The position numbers and the translations under genes are program-made. Below the pieces are notes generated by a model. That model worked only from the letters and a program-made list of their open reading frames with translations, searched no databases and was not told the DNA's origin. DNA of 11,644 nucleotides, taken from assembly GCA_009692985.1 (NCBI GenBank), contig SHYF01000041.1:1-11644 (forward strand). Reading direction: 5' to 3'. Below, one piece after another: positions 1 through 6,977 of the stretch (its first letter is position 1; each line of letters opens with the position of its first letter). The stretch is from Dehalococcoidia bacterium. GTDB lineage: Bacteria > Chloroflexota > Dehalococcoidia > Lucifugimonadales > SHYF01.

Positions 1-87
1 GAATGGCAGATGGATGCCTATGAAGCGCTGGCTATGGTAAATGCGCCCAAGAACGACGTGCCAGACATGCTGGCGGGAGTGCGGTAG
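1..87 (+). CDS. 3' end of an unidentified gene (partial)
   Basis: The first frame is open from the window edge to a TAG at 85-87 and encodes 28 residues ending in NDVPDMLAGVR. The stretch is too short to assign a family, and no motif can be recognised. Codon choice looks like that of the neighbouring genes, and a strong hairpin follows 39 bp after the stop, which fits the end of a transcription unit. It could be a chance open frame, since only 28 codons are visible. Confidence 0.5.
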   Translation, partial: EWQMDAYEALAMVNAPKNDVPDMLAGVR

Positions 88-126
88 CTAATGCGGCCCG
101 GTCTGGGACGATAAGGGAAGTCCATA

Positions 127-174
127 GGGGTATGAAGTAGGGGCGCAAGGCCCTGCGCCCCTACTTCATACCCC
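127..174. repeat. Perfect 21-bp inverted repeat (hairpin)
   Basis: Arms 127-147 and 154-174 are exact reverse complements, separated by the 6-nt loop AGGCCC. The arm contains GTAGGGGCGCA. As RNA it would form a very stable stem, so it may end transcription of the upstream gene. No T-run follows, so it is not a textbook intrinsic terminator. Its perfection suggests a dispersed palindromic repeat of the kind common between genes in Chloroflexota genomes; that origin is inference. Confidence 0.7.
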
Positions 175-218
175 CTTCCTGGCCTAAGCTTCGACTTGGT
201 CTGGTCTGTACGCAGGTA

Positions 219-247
219 TTTACATCAACTCGTGCCTTCTGTATAAT
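219..247 (+). promoter_or_regulatory. Sigma70-type promoter of the hspR-grpE-dnaK operon
   Basis: A -35 box TTTACA (219-224, 5 of 6 consensus) and a perfect -10 box TATAAT (242-247) are separated by exactly 17 bp. The predicted transcription start is near 253-255, which gives a leader of about 77 nt before the hspR ATG at 331. This is the best promoter match in the window, and it lies directly against the dyad at 252-272. Confidence 0.75.
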
Positions 248-251
248 ATGC

Positions 252-292
252 TTTGATACGCCTCATATCAAGTAAGCCGATACGCATTGATA
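252..292. promoter_or_regulatory. HAIR-like operator with an extra half-site (putative HspR binding site)
   Basis: TTTGATA (252-258) and TATCAAG (266-272) form a dyad with a 7-bp spacer; the inner TTGATA/TATCAA arms match perfectly. A third half-site, TTGATA, lies at 287-292. The known HAIR operator of HspR is CTTGAGT-N7-ACTCAAG. Spacing and the TTGA/TCAAG core are the same here, while the two bases next to the spacer on each side differ. The dyad covers the expected transcription start, so a bound repressor would block the promoter at 219-247. Binding by HspR is inference from position and form. Confidence 0.6.
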
Positions 293-330
293 ACTTCCTA
301 AGAAACGGCTAGACTAACTAGTAACGCTCT

Positions 331-855
331 ATGGTTGTGAAACGTCAGCGAAGGCAAGCGCGGCTGGACATGAGTCAGGTCATGGCTCCGCCACCCCATC
401 CAGCGGGGCCTGTCCCTGTCCGGTCCGTACGGCCTTCACAGACGGGCACTCAGAGGCAAAAAGCCAATCCTGAGAGGCAACAGACCTCGGATTCGGTGGA
501 GGGTGGCCTCTACATCATCAGCGTGGCCGCGAGGCTGCTGGAGATGCACCCCCAGACGCTGCGCAAGTACGAACGGGTGGGCTTTGTGATCCCTCCGCGC
601 ACCGTGGGGATGCTCCGGCTCTACTCCTCGGAGGACATAGCGCGCCTGAGGCTCATCAAACACCTGGTGGAAGACCTCGGCCTCAACCTGGCGGGGGTGG
701 AGTTCGTCCTGGAGATGTTGAACCGGCTGCACCAGGTCAGGGAGCGAGTTACGGCACTGGAAGAGGCGCGGCAACTGAAGGAGATGGCGGGAAGGGAGCT
801 TGAGGCAATGTTAGCCATGCTCATAACAGTCTTTGACCGATCAGCCGAGGGGTAA
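331..855 (+). CDS. hspR: HspR-like MerR-family heat-shock repressor
   Basis: This is a DNA-binding transcriptional repressor of chaperone genes. Residues 61-130 form the MerR-type winged helix-turn-helix: YIISVAARLLEMHPQTLRKY is the typical HspR start of the domain, followed by YSSEDIARLRLIKHL and LGLNLAGVEFVLEML. Residues 127-160 look like a coiled coil for dimerisation. No effector domain follows, as expected for HspR. Unusually, about 58 basic, proline- and glutamine-rich residues precede the domain; HspR proteins normally begin close to it. ATG 331 has no clear Shine-Dalgarno sequence, so starts at ATG 370 or GTG 496 remain possible. It is the first gene of an operon with grpE and dnaK, the classic HspR targets, and a HAIR-like site lies just upstream, which suggests autorepression. 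In the known system DnaK acts as co-repressor of HspR. Family assignment is firm; the start is less certain. Confidence 0.88.
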   Translation: MVVKRQRRQARLDMSQVMAPPPHPAGPVPVRSVRPSQTGTQRQKANPERQQTSDSVEGGLYIISVAARLLEMHPQTLRKYERVGFVIPPRTVGMLRLYSSEDIARLRLIKHLVEDLGLNLAGVEFVLEMLNRLHQVRERVTALEEARQLKEMAGRELEAMLAMLITVFDRSAEG

Positions 856-874
856 GGATTTCAGGGGAAGCCAC

Positions 875-1429
875 GTGGTAGAAGCGGATATGCCAGAACC
901 AGACGACAAGTCTCTAGAGGAACGTGCCGCAGGAAGCCGTCCCACAGAAGGGGCGTCCCTGGAGTCCCTGCGTGCGGAGCTGGACGAGGCTGAGCGGGAA
1001 CGCGGCCAGTTCAAGTCACTGGCGCAGCGGGCCCAGGCAGACCTGGCAAACCTCCGCAAGCGTATGGAAGAGGAGCGAGAGGAGATACATCGCTCCAACG
1101 CGGCGCGGATGATCAACAAGCTGCTGCCCATCCTGGACGACATGCAACGCGCCCTGGACAGCGCACCAGCCACCGCTCAGGATGCTGCGTGGCTGGACGG
1201 AGTCCGAATAATAGAGCGCAGCCTGCGTTCCATGCTGGAAGCGGAAGGTGTCACGTCAATTGAGGCGGTGGGCAAGCCATTCGATCCGTGGGAGCACGAA
1301 GCGTTGTACGCCGTGCAGGACGCGGAGAAGCCGGCAGACACGGTGGTTACGGTCATACGACCAGGCTATAAACTTCATGGCAAAGTCCTGAGAACAGCCC
1401 AGGTGGCTGTATCTCAAGGGGCCAAATAG
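875..1429 (+). CDS. grpE: GrpE, nucleotide exchange factor of DnaK
   Basis: GrpE releases ADP from DnaK in the cytoplasmic Hsp70 cycle. Counting from the GTG at 875, the protein has 184 residues. A long charged coiled coil (roughly residues 28-75, with LRAELDEAERERGQFKSLAQ) leads to LPILDDMQRAL and then the C-terminal beta domain with KPFDPWEHEALYAV and VIRPGYKLHGKVLRTAQVAV, the GrpE signature. GTG 875 is preferred because AGGGGA (863-868) lies 6 nt before it. A longer frame opens at TTG 833, inside hspR, and ATG 890 is also possible. With the 875 start, the gap to the hspR stop is 19 bp, so the two genes are probably cotranscribed. dnaK follows after 63 bp. Confidence 0.93.
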   Translation: MVEADMPEPDDKSLEERAAGSRPTEGASLESLRAELDEAERERGQFKSLAQRAQADLANLRKRMEEEREEIHRSNAARMINKLLPILDDMQRALDSAPATAQDAAWLDGVRIIERSLRSMLEAEGVTSIEAVGKPFDPWEHEALYAVQDAEKPADTVVTVIRPGYKLHGKVLRTAQVAVSQGAK

Positions 1430-1492
1430 AGAGCGCAAGGGTCGGGGGAAACAAATCAAGTTCCCAGTCCCGATAAATAAGGAGGAATCGCA

Positions 1493-3385
1493 GTGGCAAA
1501 GGTTATTGGAATCGATCTAGGCACCACCAACTCCTGCATGGCGGTGATGGAGGGTGGCGAGCCTAGGGTCCTGGAGAACAGCGAGGGAGGACGCACCACG
1601 CCATCGGTGGTAGCGCTGAACACGCGCAACGGCGAAAGGTACGTGGGCCAGTCTGCCAAGCGACAGGCCATCACCAACTCGGAAAACACGATCTTCTCCA
1701 TCAAACGGTTCATGGGCCGCAAGCATGGCGAGGTGCTGGAAGAGGCCAAGCGAGTCCCTTTCAAAGTAGTAGCGGCAAGGAACGGCGACGCCCACGTGAT
1801 GCTGGGCGATAAGGCTGAGTCGCCCCCGGAAATATCCGCGATGATCTTGCGCAAGCTGAAGCAGGACGCCGAGGCCAAGCTGGGAGAGCCGGTGACGCAG
1901 GCGGTTATCACCGTGCCCGCCTACTTCAACGATAGCCAGCGCAATGCCACCAAGGACGCGGGGCGCGTCGCAGGGCTGGAAGTGCTGCGTATCATCAACG
2001 AGCCTACGGCGGCTGCCCTGGCCTATGGCATGGATAAGAAGGGCGACCAGACCATAGCAGTGTACGACCTGGGCGGCGGCACATTCGACATATCCATCCT
2101 ACAGATAGGGGAAGGCGTGTTCGAGGTGAAGTCCACCAATGGAGATACCCACCTTGGTGGCGATGACTTTGACCAGCGCATTGTTGACTGGCTGGCGGCT
2201 GAGTTCAAGCGCGACCAGGGCATAGACCTCAAAGCGGACAAAATGGCACACCAGAGACTGCGCGAGGCGGGAGAGAAGGCCAAGATTGAGCTGTCCAGCG
2301 TTGTGCAAACAGAGATCAACCTGCCATTTATCACTGCGGACGCCTCTGGCCCAAAGCATTTGACAATGACACTCACCCGCGCCAAGCTGGAGCAGCTTGT
2401 GGACGACCTTATCCAGCGCACTGTGCCTCCTGCCATGCAAGCGATGAAAGACGCCGGCCTGACGCCCAGCCAGATCGACGAGGTGGTCATGGTAGGTGGC
2501 ATGACTCGCATGCCGGCAGTGTTGCAGAAGGCCAAGGACCTGTTTGGCAAAGAGCCTCACCAGGGCGTGAACCCGGACGAGGTGGTAGCCGTGGGCGCTG
2601 CCCTTCAGGCAGGGGTGTTAAAGGGAGAGGTGCGGGACATTCTGCTCTTGGACGTAACGCCCTTGACCCTGGGCATCGAAACTCTGGGAGGAGTGTTGAC
2701 GCCCCTCATCACCAGGAACACCACCATTCCGACATCTAAAACGGAGGTATTCACCACCGCTGCGGACGGCCAGTCCTCCGTGGAGGTGCACGTGCTCCAG
2801 GGCGAGCGGACCATGGCCGCGGAGAACAAGACCATAGGCCGCTTCATTCTGGACGGGCTGCTGCCTGCGCCTCGCGGCATGCCCCAGGTCGAGGTTGCAT
2901 TCGACATAGACGCCAACGGCATACTCAATGTATCAGCCAAAGACCGCGGGACAGGCAAACAGCAGCGCATCACAATCACCGCCAGCTCTGGCCTGGCCAA
3001 GGACCAGGTTGAGCGCCTGGTGCAGGAGGGCCAGGCCCATGCCGAAGAGGACCGCCGGCACCGCCAGGGGGTGGAGGCCCGGAATATGGCCGATAGCCTG
3101 GCTTACAACGCTGAGAAAATGCTCAGGGAGCATAAGGACAAGATACCCCAGGAGATGCAGCAGGAGGTCATCACCAAGGTGGCAGCTCTGCGCTCCGCCC
3201 TTCAAGGCACGGACGTGAACGCTATAACCGCTGCCACCAGCGACCTGCAGGCAACGGTGCAGAAGGTGGGCACGGCGGTATACAGCCAGGCTGGGTCGCC
3301 CGAATCCACGCCGGCAGACCAGCCGCCGCAGGGAGAGCAGAAACCGCCGGACGACACTGTGGAAGGACAGTACCGAGAGGTGTAG
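1493..3385 (+). CDS. dnaK: DnaK, Hsp70 chaperone
   Basis: This is the ATP-dependent Hsp70 chaperone, full length at 630 residues. The nucleotide-binding domain shows [11 protein letters not shown] (5-15), [12 protein letters not shown] (168-179), [10 protein letters not shown] (192-201) and GGMTRMP (335-341). The interdomain linker [17 protein letters not shown] spans 384-400, the beta substrate-binding domain runs to about residue 500, and the helical lid follows ([15 protein letters not shown], 530-544). The tail is Pro/Gln-rich and ends in EGQYREV. The GTG start at 1493 is fixed by AAGGAGGAA about 7 nt upstream, the strongest ribosome-binding site of the operon, which fits high expression. 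It lies downstream of hspR and grpE. No dnaJ follows; the next gene encodes a PRC/BON-type protein beyond a repeat. The TAG stop abuts a GCTAGC sequence at 3385-3390, near the repeat-rich spacer. Confidence 0.98.
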   Translation: MAKVIGIDLGTTNSCMAVMEGGEPRVLENSEGGRTTPSVVALNTRNGERYVGQSAKRQAITNSENTIFSIKRFMGRKHGEVLEEAKRVPFKVVAARNGDAHVMLGDKAESPPEISAMILRKLKQDAEAKLGEPVTQAVITVPAYFNDSQRNATKDAGRVAGLEVLRIINEPTAAALAYGMDKKGDQTIAVYDLGGGTFDISILQIGEGVFEVKSTNGDTHLGGDDFDQRIVDWLAAEFKRDQGIDLKADKMAHQRLREAGEKAKIELSSVVQTEINLPFITADASGPKHLTMTLTRAKLEQLVDDLIQRTVPPAMQAMKDAGLTPSQIDEVVMVGGMTRMPAVLQKAKDLFGKEPHQGVNPDEVVAVGAALQAGVLKGEVRDILLLDVTPLTLGIETLGGVLTPLITRNTTIPTSKTEVFTTAADGQSSVEVHVLQGERTMAAENKTIGRFILDGLLPAPRGMPQVEVAFDIDANGILNVSAKDRGTGKQQRITITASSGLAKDQVERLVQEGQAHAEEDRRHRQGVEARNMADSLAYNAEKMLREHKDKIPQEMQQEVITKVAALRSALQGTDVNAITAATSDLQATVQKVGTAVYSQAGSPESTPADQPPQGEQKPPDDTVEGQYREV

Positions 3386-3420
3386 CTAGCCGTTGGTCTT
3401 GGCTCCGACAGAGTCCAGTG

Positions 3421-3485
3421 TCCCGATGGGTCGGGATCCTGCCAACGGTCTAATGGGGAGTCCAGAGGGGACTCCCTCTGGCAGG
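3421..3485. repeat. Cluster of nested and competing hairpins after dnaK
   Basis: TCCCGA (3421-3426) pairs with TCGGGA (3431-3436). CCTGCCA (3438-3444) can pair with TGGCAGG (3479-3485). Inside that outer stem, GGGAGTCC (3456-3463) pairs with GGACTCCC (3469-3476), or instead CCAGAGG (3462-3468) pairs with CCTCTGG (3475-3481). The two inner stems share bases and exclude each other. No gene lies here. The structure could end or slow transcription after dnaK, or be the far part of the repeat at 3493-3587. Confidence 0.55.
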
Positions 3486-3492
3486 GGTTCAA

Positions 3493-3587
3493 GGGGGTGT
3501 CCCCCAGATATAATTTTTCCCCCCCCCCTTCCTGGCCAGGAAGGGGGACAGGGGGATGGTCGAAAGGTTTTTTCAGCAACCTGCTAG
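3493..3587 (-). repeat. MITE-like repeat, copy A (left border uncertain)
   Basis: Read on the minus strand, this starts with CTAGCAGGTTGCTGAAAAA (3569-3587) and continues into a 24-nt segment (3541-3564) identical to 8725-8748 of copy B. Next come a perfect 24-bp palindrome centred on TGGCCA (3524-3547) and a small GGGGG/CCCCC stem (3493-3505) matching the 8801-8819 stem of copy B. The right end is clear. The left border may lie as far out as the GCTAGC at 3385-3390, which would give about 200 bp, like copy B. No transposase is encoded, so a non-autonomous element is the best reading. Confidence 0.6.
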
Positions 3588-3590
3588 GAG
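3586..3590 (+). promoter_or_regulatory. Ribosome-binding site of the PRC/BON gene at the repeat edge
   Basis: AGGAG at 3586-3590 lies 9 nt before the ATG at 3600 and decides that start. Its first two bases are the last bases of the repeat terminus CTAG (3584-3587), so the site straddles the junction between repeat and flank. Confidence 0.55.
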
Positions 3591-3599
3591 ACGACAAGC

Positions 3600-4523
3600 A
3601 TGGAGCACAAATACCTGGCCGTTCCCTGGGGTGGGCGCGTAGTGACCGAAGATGGCTGGAGCGGGAGGCTTATGGGAGCCTACCTGGCCCCCCGCTCCCA
3701 GCAGATCAGTCACGTTATGATAAGGCGAGGCTTTCCAGGCCGCCCGCAGCAGGCAAAGTTGGAAAACGCCCGGCAGGACGCCGATGGCACTCTGATGCTG
3801 CCTTCGCAGAAGCAGGACAGCGCCACGCCAGCGCGAGGCTCGGTGCCCTTTACAGCCAAGACGGTGGTCCACTGCTCCGGCGGTGTGTCGCTACCCCTTC
3901 GAGGGCTTGTCTTGGACCGGCAGCGCCTGCGCGTGGAGTACCTGCTGGTGGGCACCGGTGGCGATGCGTGGGCCGTTCCCATGCATCAGGTGGACAAGCT
4001 GGCCTCTGGGTCACCATCCGTGGCCCTGTCGAAGGCCGATATAGAAAAACTGCCTGTCTTCAGGCCAGACGCCGAAGCCCATTGCAACGCCCTGGCTGCC
4101 CTGGCCCAGGCGGACATTACGCAAGACATATTCGCCGCCGTGCAAGTCCAGGTGACCGACGGAATGGCCTACCTGACCGGCAACGTGCGCCTGACCGTGC
4201 AGAAAGCCGAAGCTGAGAAGGCCGTGGCCAGCGCCAGGGGAGTCTTGAATGTACAAAACGCCGTCGCTGCCGACTGGGACCTGAGCATAGCCATCGCCCA
4301 GGCGATGGCGCAGGAAGGACTAACGCGTCAGGGACTGGTGACGGTTAAAAGCTTACTAGGCCGCGTACGCCTGAGCGGGCACTTGGCCACCCAGGAGCTG
4401 GTGGATAGCGCCGAGGCCGTGGCTGCTGAAGTTGCAGGAGTGCGTTCAGTAGCGCACGATATACAAGTACGGCCCCTGCCCGCACCTGAGCCTGCGGCGG
4501 TGGCGGAAGCTACGGGGCATTAA
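3600..4523 (+). CDS. PRC-barrel-like protein with two BON domains
   Basis: This is a 307-residue protein of unknown exact role. The C-terminal part holds two BON-like units, about residues 172-224 (VQVQVTDGMAYLTGNV, then RGVLNVQNAV) and 226-290 (VTVKSLLGRVRLSGHL, then AGVRSVAHDIQV); each has the beta-hairpin followed by a helix and the final glycine-valine strand. The N-terminal half has two segments that resemble PRC-barrel strands (about 5-45 and 83-135, the second with AWAVPMHQVDKL). No signal peptide or membrane helix is visible, so it is probably cytoplasmic or membrane-peripheral. BON domains are linked in other proteins to membrane or ligand binding and stress tolerance. The gene follows dnaK in the same direction across a 214-bp repeat-filled spacer, where dnaJ is often found in other genomes. 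A role in stress response is only inference. The domain call is fairly sure for BON and weaker for PRC. Confidence 0.75.
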   Translation: MEHKYLAVPWGGRVVTEDGWSGRLMGAYLAPRSQQISHVMIRRGFPGRPQQAKLENARQDADGTLMLPSQKQDSATPARGSVPFTAKTVVHCSGGVSLPLRGLVLDRQRLRVEYLLVGTGGDAWAVPMHQVDKLASGSPSVALSKADIEKLPVFRPDAEAHCNALAALAQADITQDIFAAVQVQVTDGMAYLTGNVRLTVQKAEAEKAVASARGVLNVQNAVAADWDLSIAIAQAMAQEGLTRQGLVTVKSLLGRVRLSGHLATQELVDSAEAVAAEVAGVRSVAHDIQVRPLPAPEPAAVAEATGH

Positions 4524-4570
4524 CGCCTTGGTTTGCAGCTTTGTTGAAGAATTACTGCGGCCTTTTCCCA

Positions 4571-4677
4571 TGTCACCCTGAGTGAAGCGAAGGGTCTAAG
4601 GCGTGAGGTTGGCATGCAGGGTCCGTCTTAGATGCTTCGGTCGTCCCGACGCAGTCGGGACTTCCTCAAGCATGACA
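4571..4677. repeat. Imperfect long palindrome, REP-like
   Basis: The left end TGTCACCCTGAGTGAAGC (4571-4588) is mirrored by CTTCCTCAAGCATGACA at the right end (4661-4677). GTCTAAG (4594-4600) faces CTTAGA (4628-4633). A side hairpin GTCCCGA (4643-4649) / TCGGGAC (4655-4661) lies inside the right arm. It sits in the 249-bp gap between two convergent genes and could act as a bidirectional terminator. The terminal TGTCACCCTGAG resembles widespread REP/BOX-like repeats; family membership is inferred from memory, not searched. Confidence 0.55.
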
Positions 4678-4689
4678 GCCCAAAACGTG

Positions 4690-4731
4690 GTTCGACAGGC
4701 TCACCATGAGCGGAGTAATAATCCCGCTCAT
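4690..4731. repeat. REP-like segment with hairpin
   Basis: GTTCGACAGGCTCACCATGA resembles the common TTCGACAAGCTCACC repeats of many environmental genomes. ATGAGCGG (4706-4713) and CCGCTCAT (4724-4731) form an 8-bp inverted repeat with a 10-nt loop. Together with the palindrome at 4571-4677 it fills most of the gap between the PRC/BON gene and the convergent deacetylase gene. No gene is seen in 4524-4772. Confidence 0.45.
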
Positions 4732-4772
4732 TCTCTACGGCGGAATACCCTCCAAAAGACGCCGCTTGCCCC

Positions 4773-5900
4773 TCACAGCCCGTGATACGGAAATACGCGT
4801 CGCTGCACCTCCGCCACAGTAGCCTCAGCGAAACGGCGGCTGGCCTCCCTGGTGTAGTCTGGAATCTGTGGCGGCGCTTCGTCACGCAGCCTGGTTGTGC
4901 CCAGGCACTCCCGCTGCGCTTCGGGCACCGCGTCCGGCCACTCCTGGCCAGCCATCACGCCATACGCCAGCGCCCAGCACCTGGCCACCGCCGAAAGGTC
5001 GTAGCCGCCACCTCCAAGAGCCACCCACGGTATGGAGCGGGCCGCCTGCGCCAGCAACTCCACCGCCTGGAGATAGCTGCGCGTAGTGAGTGCCAGGTGG
5101 GTAATTGGGTCGCTAACGTATGTGTCTATGCCAAGCTGTGTAACTAGCGCATCGGGCCGGAAGGCCCCCAGCAGCGGCGGAACCACCTCCTGGAAGGCCC
5201 ACAGGTACACATCGTCATCTGTGTATGGAGCCAGCGGTACGTTCACCGAGTATCCAGCACCTCGCCCTGTTCCAAGCTCATCCACGGACCCGGTGCCCGG
5301 AAACAGGTAACGTCCCGACTCGTGGAGCGATATGGTGAGTACAGAGTTCGTGTCGTAGAAGGCGTGCTGGACGCCGTCGCCGTGGTGGGCGTCTATATCA
5401 ACGTAGGCCACACGCAGGCCCCTGGCCATTAGCGCTCGGATGGCGATGGCCGGGTCGTTGAATATGCAGAAGCCGGAAGCGGACGCTGGCATGGCATGGT
5501 GAAGCCCTCCCGCCGGGTTGAAGGCCACCGATACGCCACAATCCAGCACTTGCTCCACCGCCACCAGGGAGGCGCCGGTGGATAGAAGGGCGGCTTCGTA
5601 CATGCCGGGGTAGATGGGGTTGTCGCCGCTGTGGCTGAAACCGTACCAGGCTGCGTCTGGTATCGAGACGCCGCTGCTCAGGCTTCTGACGGCCGTAATG
5701 TATTTCTGGTTGTGGACGGTCAATAGCTCCGGCTCAGTGGCAGGCCGTGGCTCCACCAGAAGGGAGTCCGGCAAACGGAAGGCGCCCAGGGAGTCCAGAA
5801 GCTCGTATGTGTACCGTAGGCGCACGGGCCGCATGGGATGGTCATTGCGCAGCACATGGCGGGAAAGCTGGTTTGAGTAGATGAAGGCTGCTGATGGCAT
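4773..5900 (-). CDS. AcuC-type / histone deacetylase-fold amidohydrolase
   Basis: This 375-residue protein belongs to the arginase/HDAC-fold deacetylases, zinc enzymes that remove acetyl groups from lysines or small amines. Visible active-site residues: the His pair 134-135 in NPAGGLHHAMP, D170 and H172 in VDIDAHHGDGVQ, D259 in LGIDTYVSDPITHL as the third metal ligand, and Tyr300 in GGGGYDLS. All match the catalytic set of class I HDACs, so the enzyme should be active. The closest bacterial type is AcuC, which in Bacillus deacetylates acetyl-CoA synthetase; that substrate is not shown here, as no acs or acuA gene is nearby. Acetylpolyamine amidohydrolase is an alternative. The start is ATG 5900, with only a weak GTGAG upstream. 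It lies 93 bp downstream of corA on the same strand, possibly cotranscribed, and converges on the PRC/BON gene. Length is normal for the family. Confidence 0.9.
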   Translation of the reverse strand: MPSAAFIYSNQLSRHVLRNDHPMRPVRLRYTYELLDSLGAFRLPDSLLVEPRPATEPELLTVHNQKYITAVRSLSSGVSIPDAAWYGFSHSGDNPIYPGMYEAALLSTGASLVAVEQVLDCGVSVAFNPAGGLHHAMPASASGFCIFNDPAIAIRALMARGLRVAYVDIDAHHGDGVQHAFYDTNSVLTISLHESGRYLFPGTGSVDELGTGRGAGYSVNVPLAPYTDDDVYLWAFQEVVPPLLGAFRPDALVTQLGIDTYVSDPITHLALTTRSYLQAVELLAQAARSIPWVALGGGGYDLSAVARCWALAYGVMAGQEWPDAVPEAQRECLGTTRLRDEAPPQIPDYTREASRRFAEATVAEVQRRVFPYHGL

Positions 5901-5993
5901 TACAACTCACGGTTGAGCGCAAGGGCCAGCTCCCGCTCATGTTTTGCCAGCGAGCGCCGCGCCAGTAAGCAAGGATGACACTCTACTCCACTG

Positions 5994-6938
5994 TTAGAAC
6001 CAGCGGCGAAGGGTGAAGAACGCCAGCAAGCCGGCACCGATAATTACGTTTACCAAAAAGATCATTGCGAAGGCCCCCGGCGATTTTTCCCATGGCAGCG
6101 CGACGTTCATGCCGTAAAGGCTGGTGATCAGCAGGAATGGAAGCATCACGGTCGCTGCCACCGTCAGGACACGGATTATGTCGTTGGTGCGGTGCATCCC
6201 CAAAGTACCATAGGTGTCATATAGCCCATCCACTACTTCCCTGAGCGTTTCCAACTCACTCCGGATGCGTCGCATATGGTCCGCCAAGTCGCCGAAATAT
6301 ATGTCCTCCTGCACCTTCAAAAAAGAGAAGTCCTTCTCCTCCATCTCCTCCATCACTTCTATCTGCGGCCTGACCAAGCGCAGGTATGAGAGGATGTCCC
6401 TCCGGAGCACCGCCATCTCGCGAATCAGCTTCTGGCCCCTGGTTTCAAAGACCTGCTGCTCCACAAAGTTGACGTTCTCTACTATCTTGCTCAGGATGGG
6501 GAAGCTGTTGTCCACCAGATTGTCCAGGATGTGGTAAAGCAAGTATCCAGAGCCACGGTTCATGACCTCCTGGCGGACCGCATCACTTGCCTGGCAGTCG
6601 TGGAATAGCTTGACCAGAGGACGCAGGTCGCCGGCGTGGATTGTGACTACATAGGTCGCCCCGACAAATACGTCCACCTCACTGGGGATGGTCAACCGTC
6701 TCTCTTTGTCGAACCTGGGAAAATGGAGCACCAGGAACAGGTGGTCCTCAAACTCGTCCAGCTTGGGAATCTGGATAACGCTGAGGCAGTCATCCAGCGA
6801 TAGTTGGTGAAACGGGTACCGCTCTTTGAGGTATTGCATTTCCGCCACGCCAGGCCGCTGGATGTCCAGCCAGGTGATGGAACCATGCTGGACCGTCTGG
6901 ACGTTGATATGCTTCAGCGAAGTATCTACTGTGGTCAC
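5994..6938 (-). CDS. corA: CorA-family magnesium/divalent metal channel
   Basis: CorA is a homopentameric inner-membrane channel for Mg2+ (some members carry Co2+, Ni2+ or Zn2+). The 314-residue protein has the usual layout: a soluble N-terminal domain, a long helical stalk (about 150-250, with RRDILSYLRLVRPQIEVMEE), then two C-terminal membrane helices (about 252-274 and 288-309). The signature YGMN lies at 275-278, directly after the first helix, and the basic end RRWF is typical for the cytoplasmic tail. The start is GTG 6938, supported by AGGTGA a few bases upstream and an extended -10 promoter at 6969-6977. The divergent neighbour is the flavoprotein gene at 7185; the deacetylase gene follows downstream. 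A ZntB-like relative cannot be ruled out without alignment, but GMN with two helices is clear. Confidence 0.93.
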   Translation of the reverse strand: MTTVDTSLKHINVQTVQHGSITWLDIQRPGVAEMQYLKERYPFHQLSLDDCLSVIQIPKLDEFEDHLFLVLHFPRFDKERRLTIPSEVDVFVGATYVVTIHAGDLRPLVKLFHDCQASDAVRQEVMNRGSGYLLYHILDNLVDNSFPILSKIVENVNFVEQQVFETRGQKLIREMAVLRRDILSYLRLVRPQIEVMEEMEEKDFSFLKVQEDIYFGDLADHMRRIRSELETLREVVDGLYDTYGTLGMHRTNDIIRVLTVAATVMLPFLLITSLYGMNVALPWEKSPGAFAMIFLVNVIIGAGLLAFFTLRRWF

Positions 6939-6968
6939 TATTCACCTGTTGACATGGTGTGATAATTT

Positions 6969-6977
6969 ATTGTAGCA
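6969..6977 (-). promoter_or_regulatory. Extended -10 promoter of corA
   Basis: On the minus strand the sequence reads TGCTACAAT, an extended -10 element (TGn plus TACAAT, 5 of 6 consensus). It would start transcription near 6962, about 24 nt before the GTG of corA. No good -35 box lies 17 bp upstream, which extended -10 promoters do not strictly need. Confidence 0.45.

Noticed and set aside
88..330. CIRCE element (HrcA operator) ahead of the heat-shock genes
   Set aside because: No TTAGCACTC-N9-GAGTGCTAA-like sequence is present; the dyad here has the shorter HAIR-like spacing.
833..874. TTG start for grpE inside hspR
   Set aside because: The GTG at 875 has AGGGGA at ideal spacing, while TTG 833 has none and would add 14 non-conserved residues; kept as an alternative only.
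2023..2560. Two overlapping minus-strand frames of 150-175 codons inside dnaK
   Set aside because: Antisense shadows of a strongly conserved gene; their sequence has no family features.
3386..3599. CRISPR array or intrinsic terminator in the repeat-rich spacer
   Set aside because: The repeats are inverted and nested, not regularly spaced direct repeats, and no hairpin is directly followed by a proper T-run; the only T-run (3514-3518) precedes the palindrome.
3497..4216. 239-codon open frame on the + strand overlapping copy A and the PRC/BON gene
   Set aside because: It is rich in Arg/Pro/Gly with no domain pattern, begins inside the repeat, and runs out of frame through the BON-domain gene; it is a shadow frame.
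4603..4785. 60-codon frame in the gap between the convergent genes
   Set aside because: It consists almost entirely of the REP-like palindromes and has no ribosome-binding site or protein-like composition.
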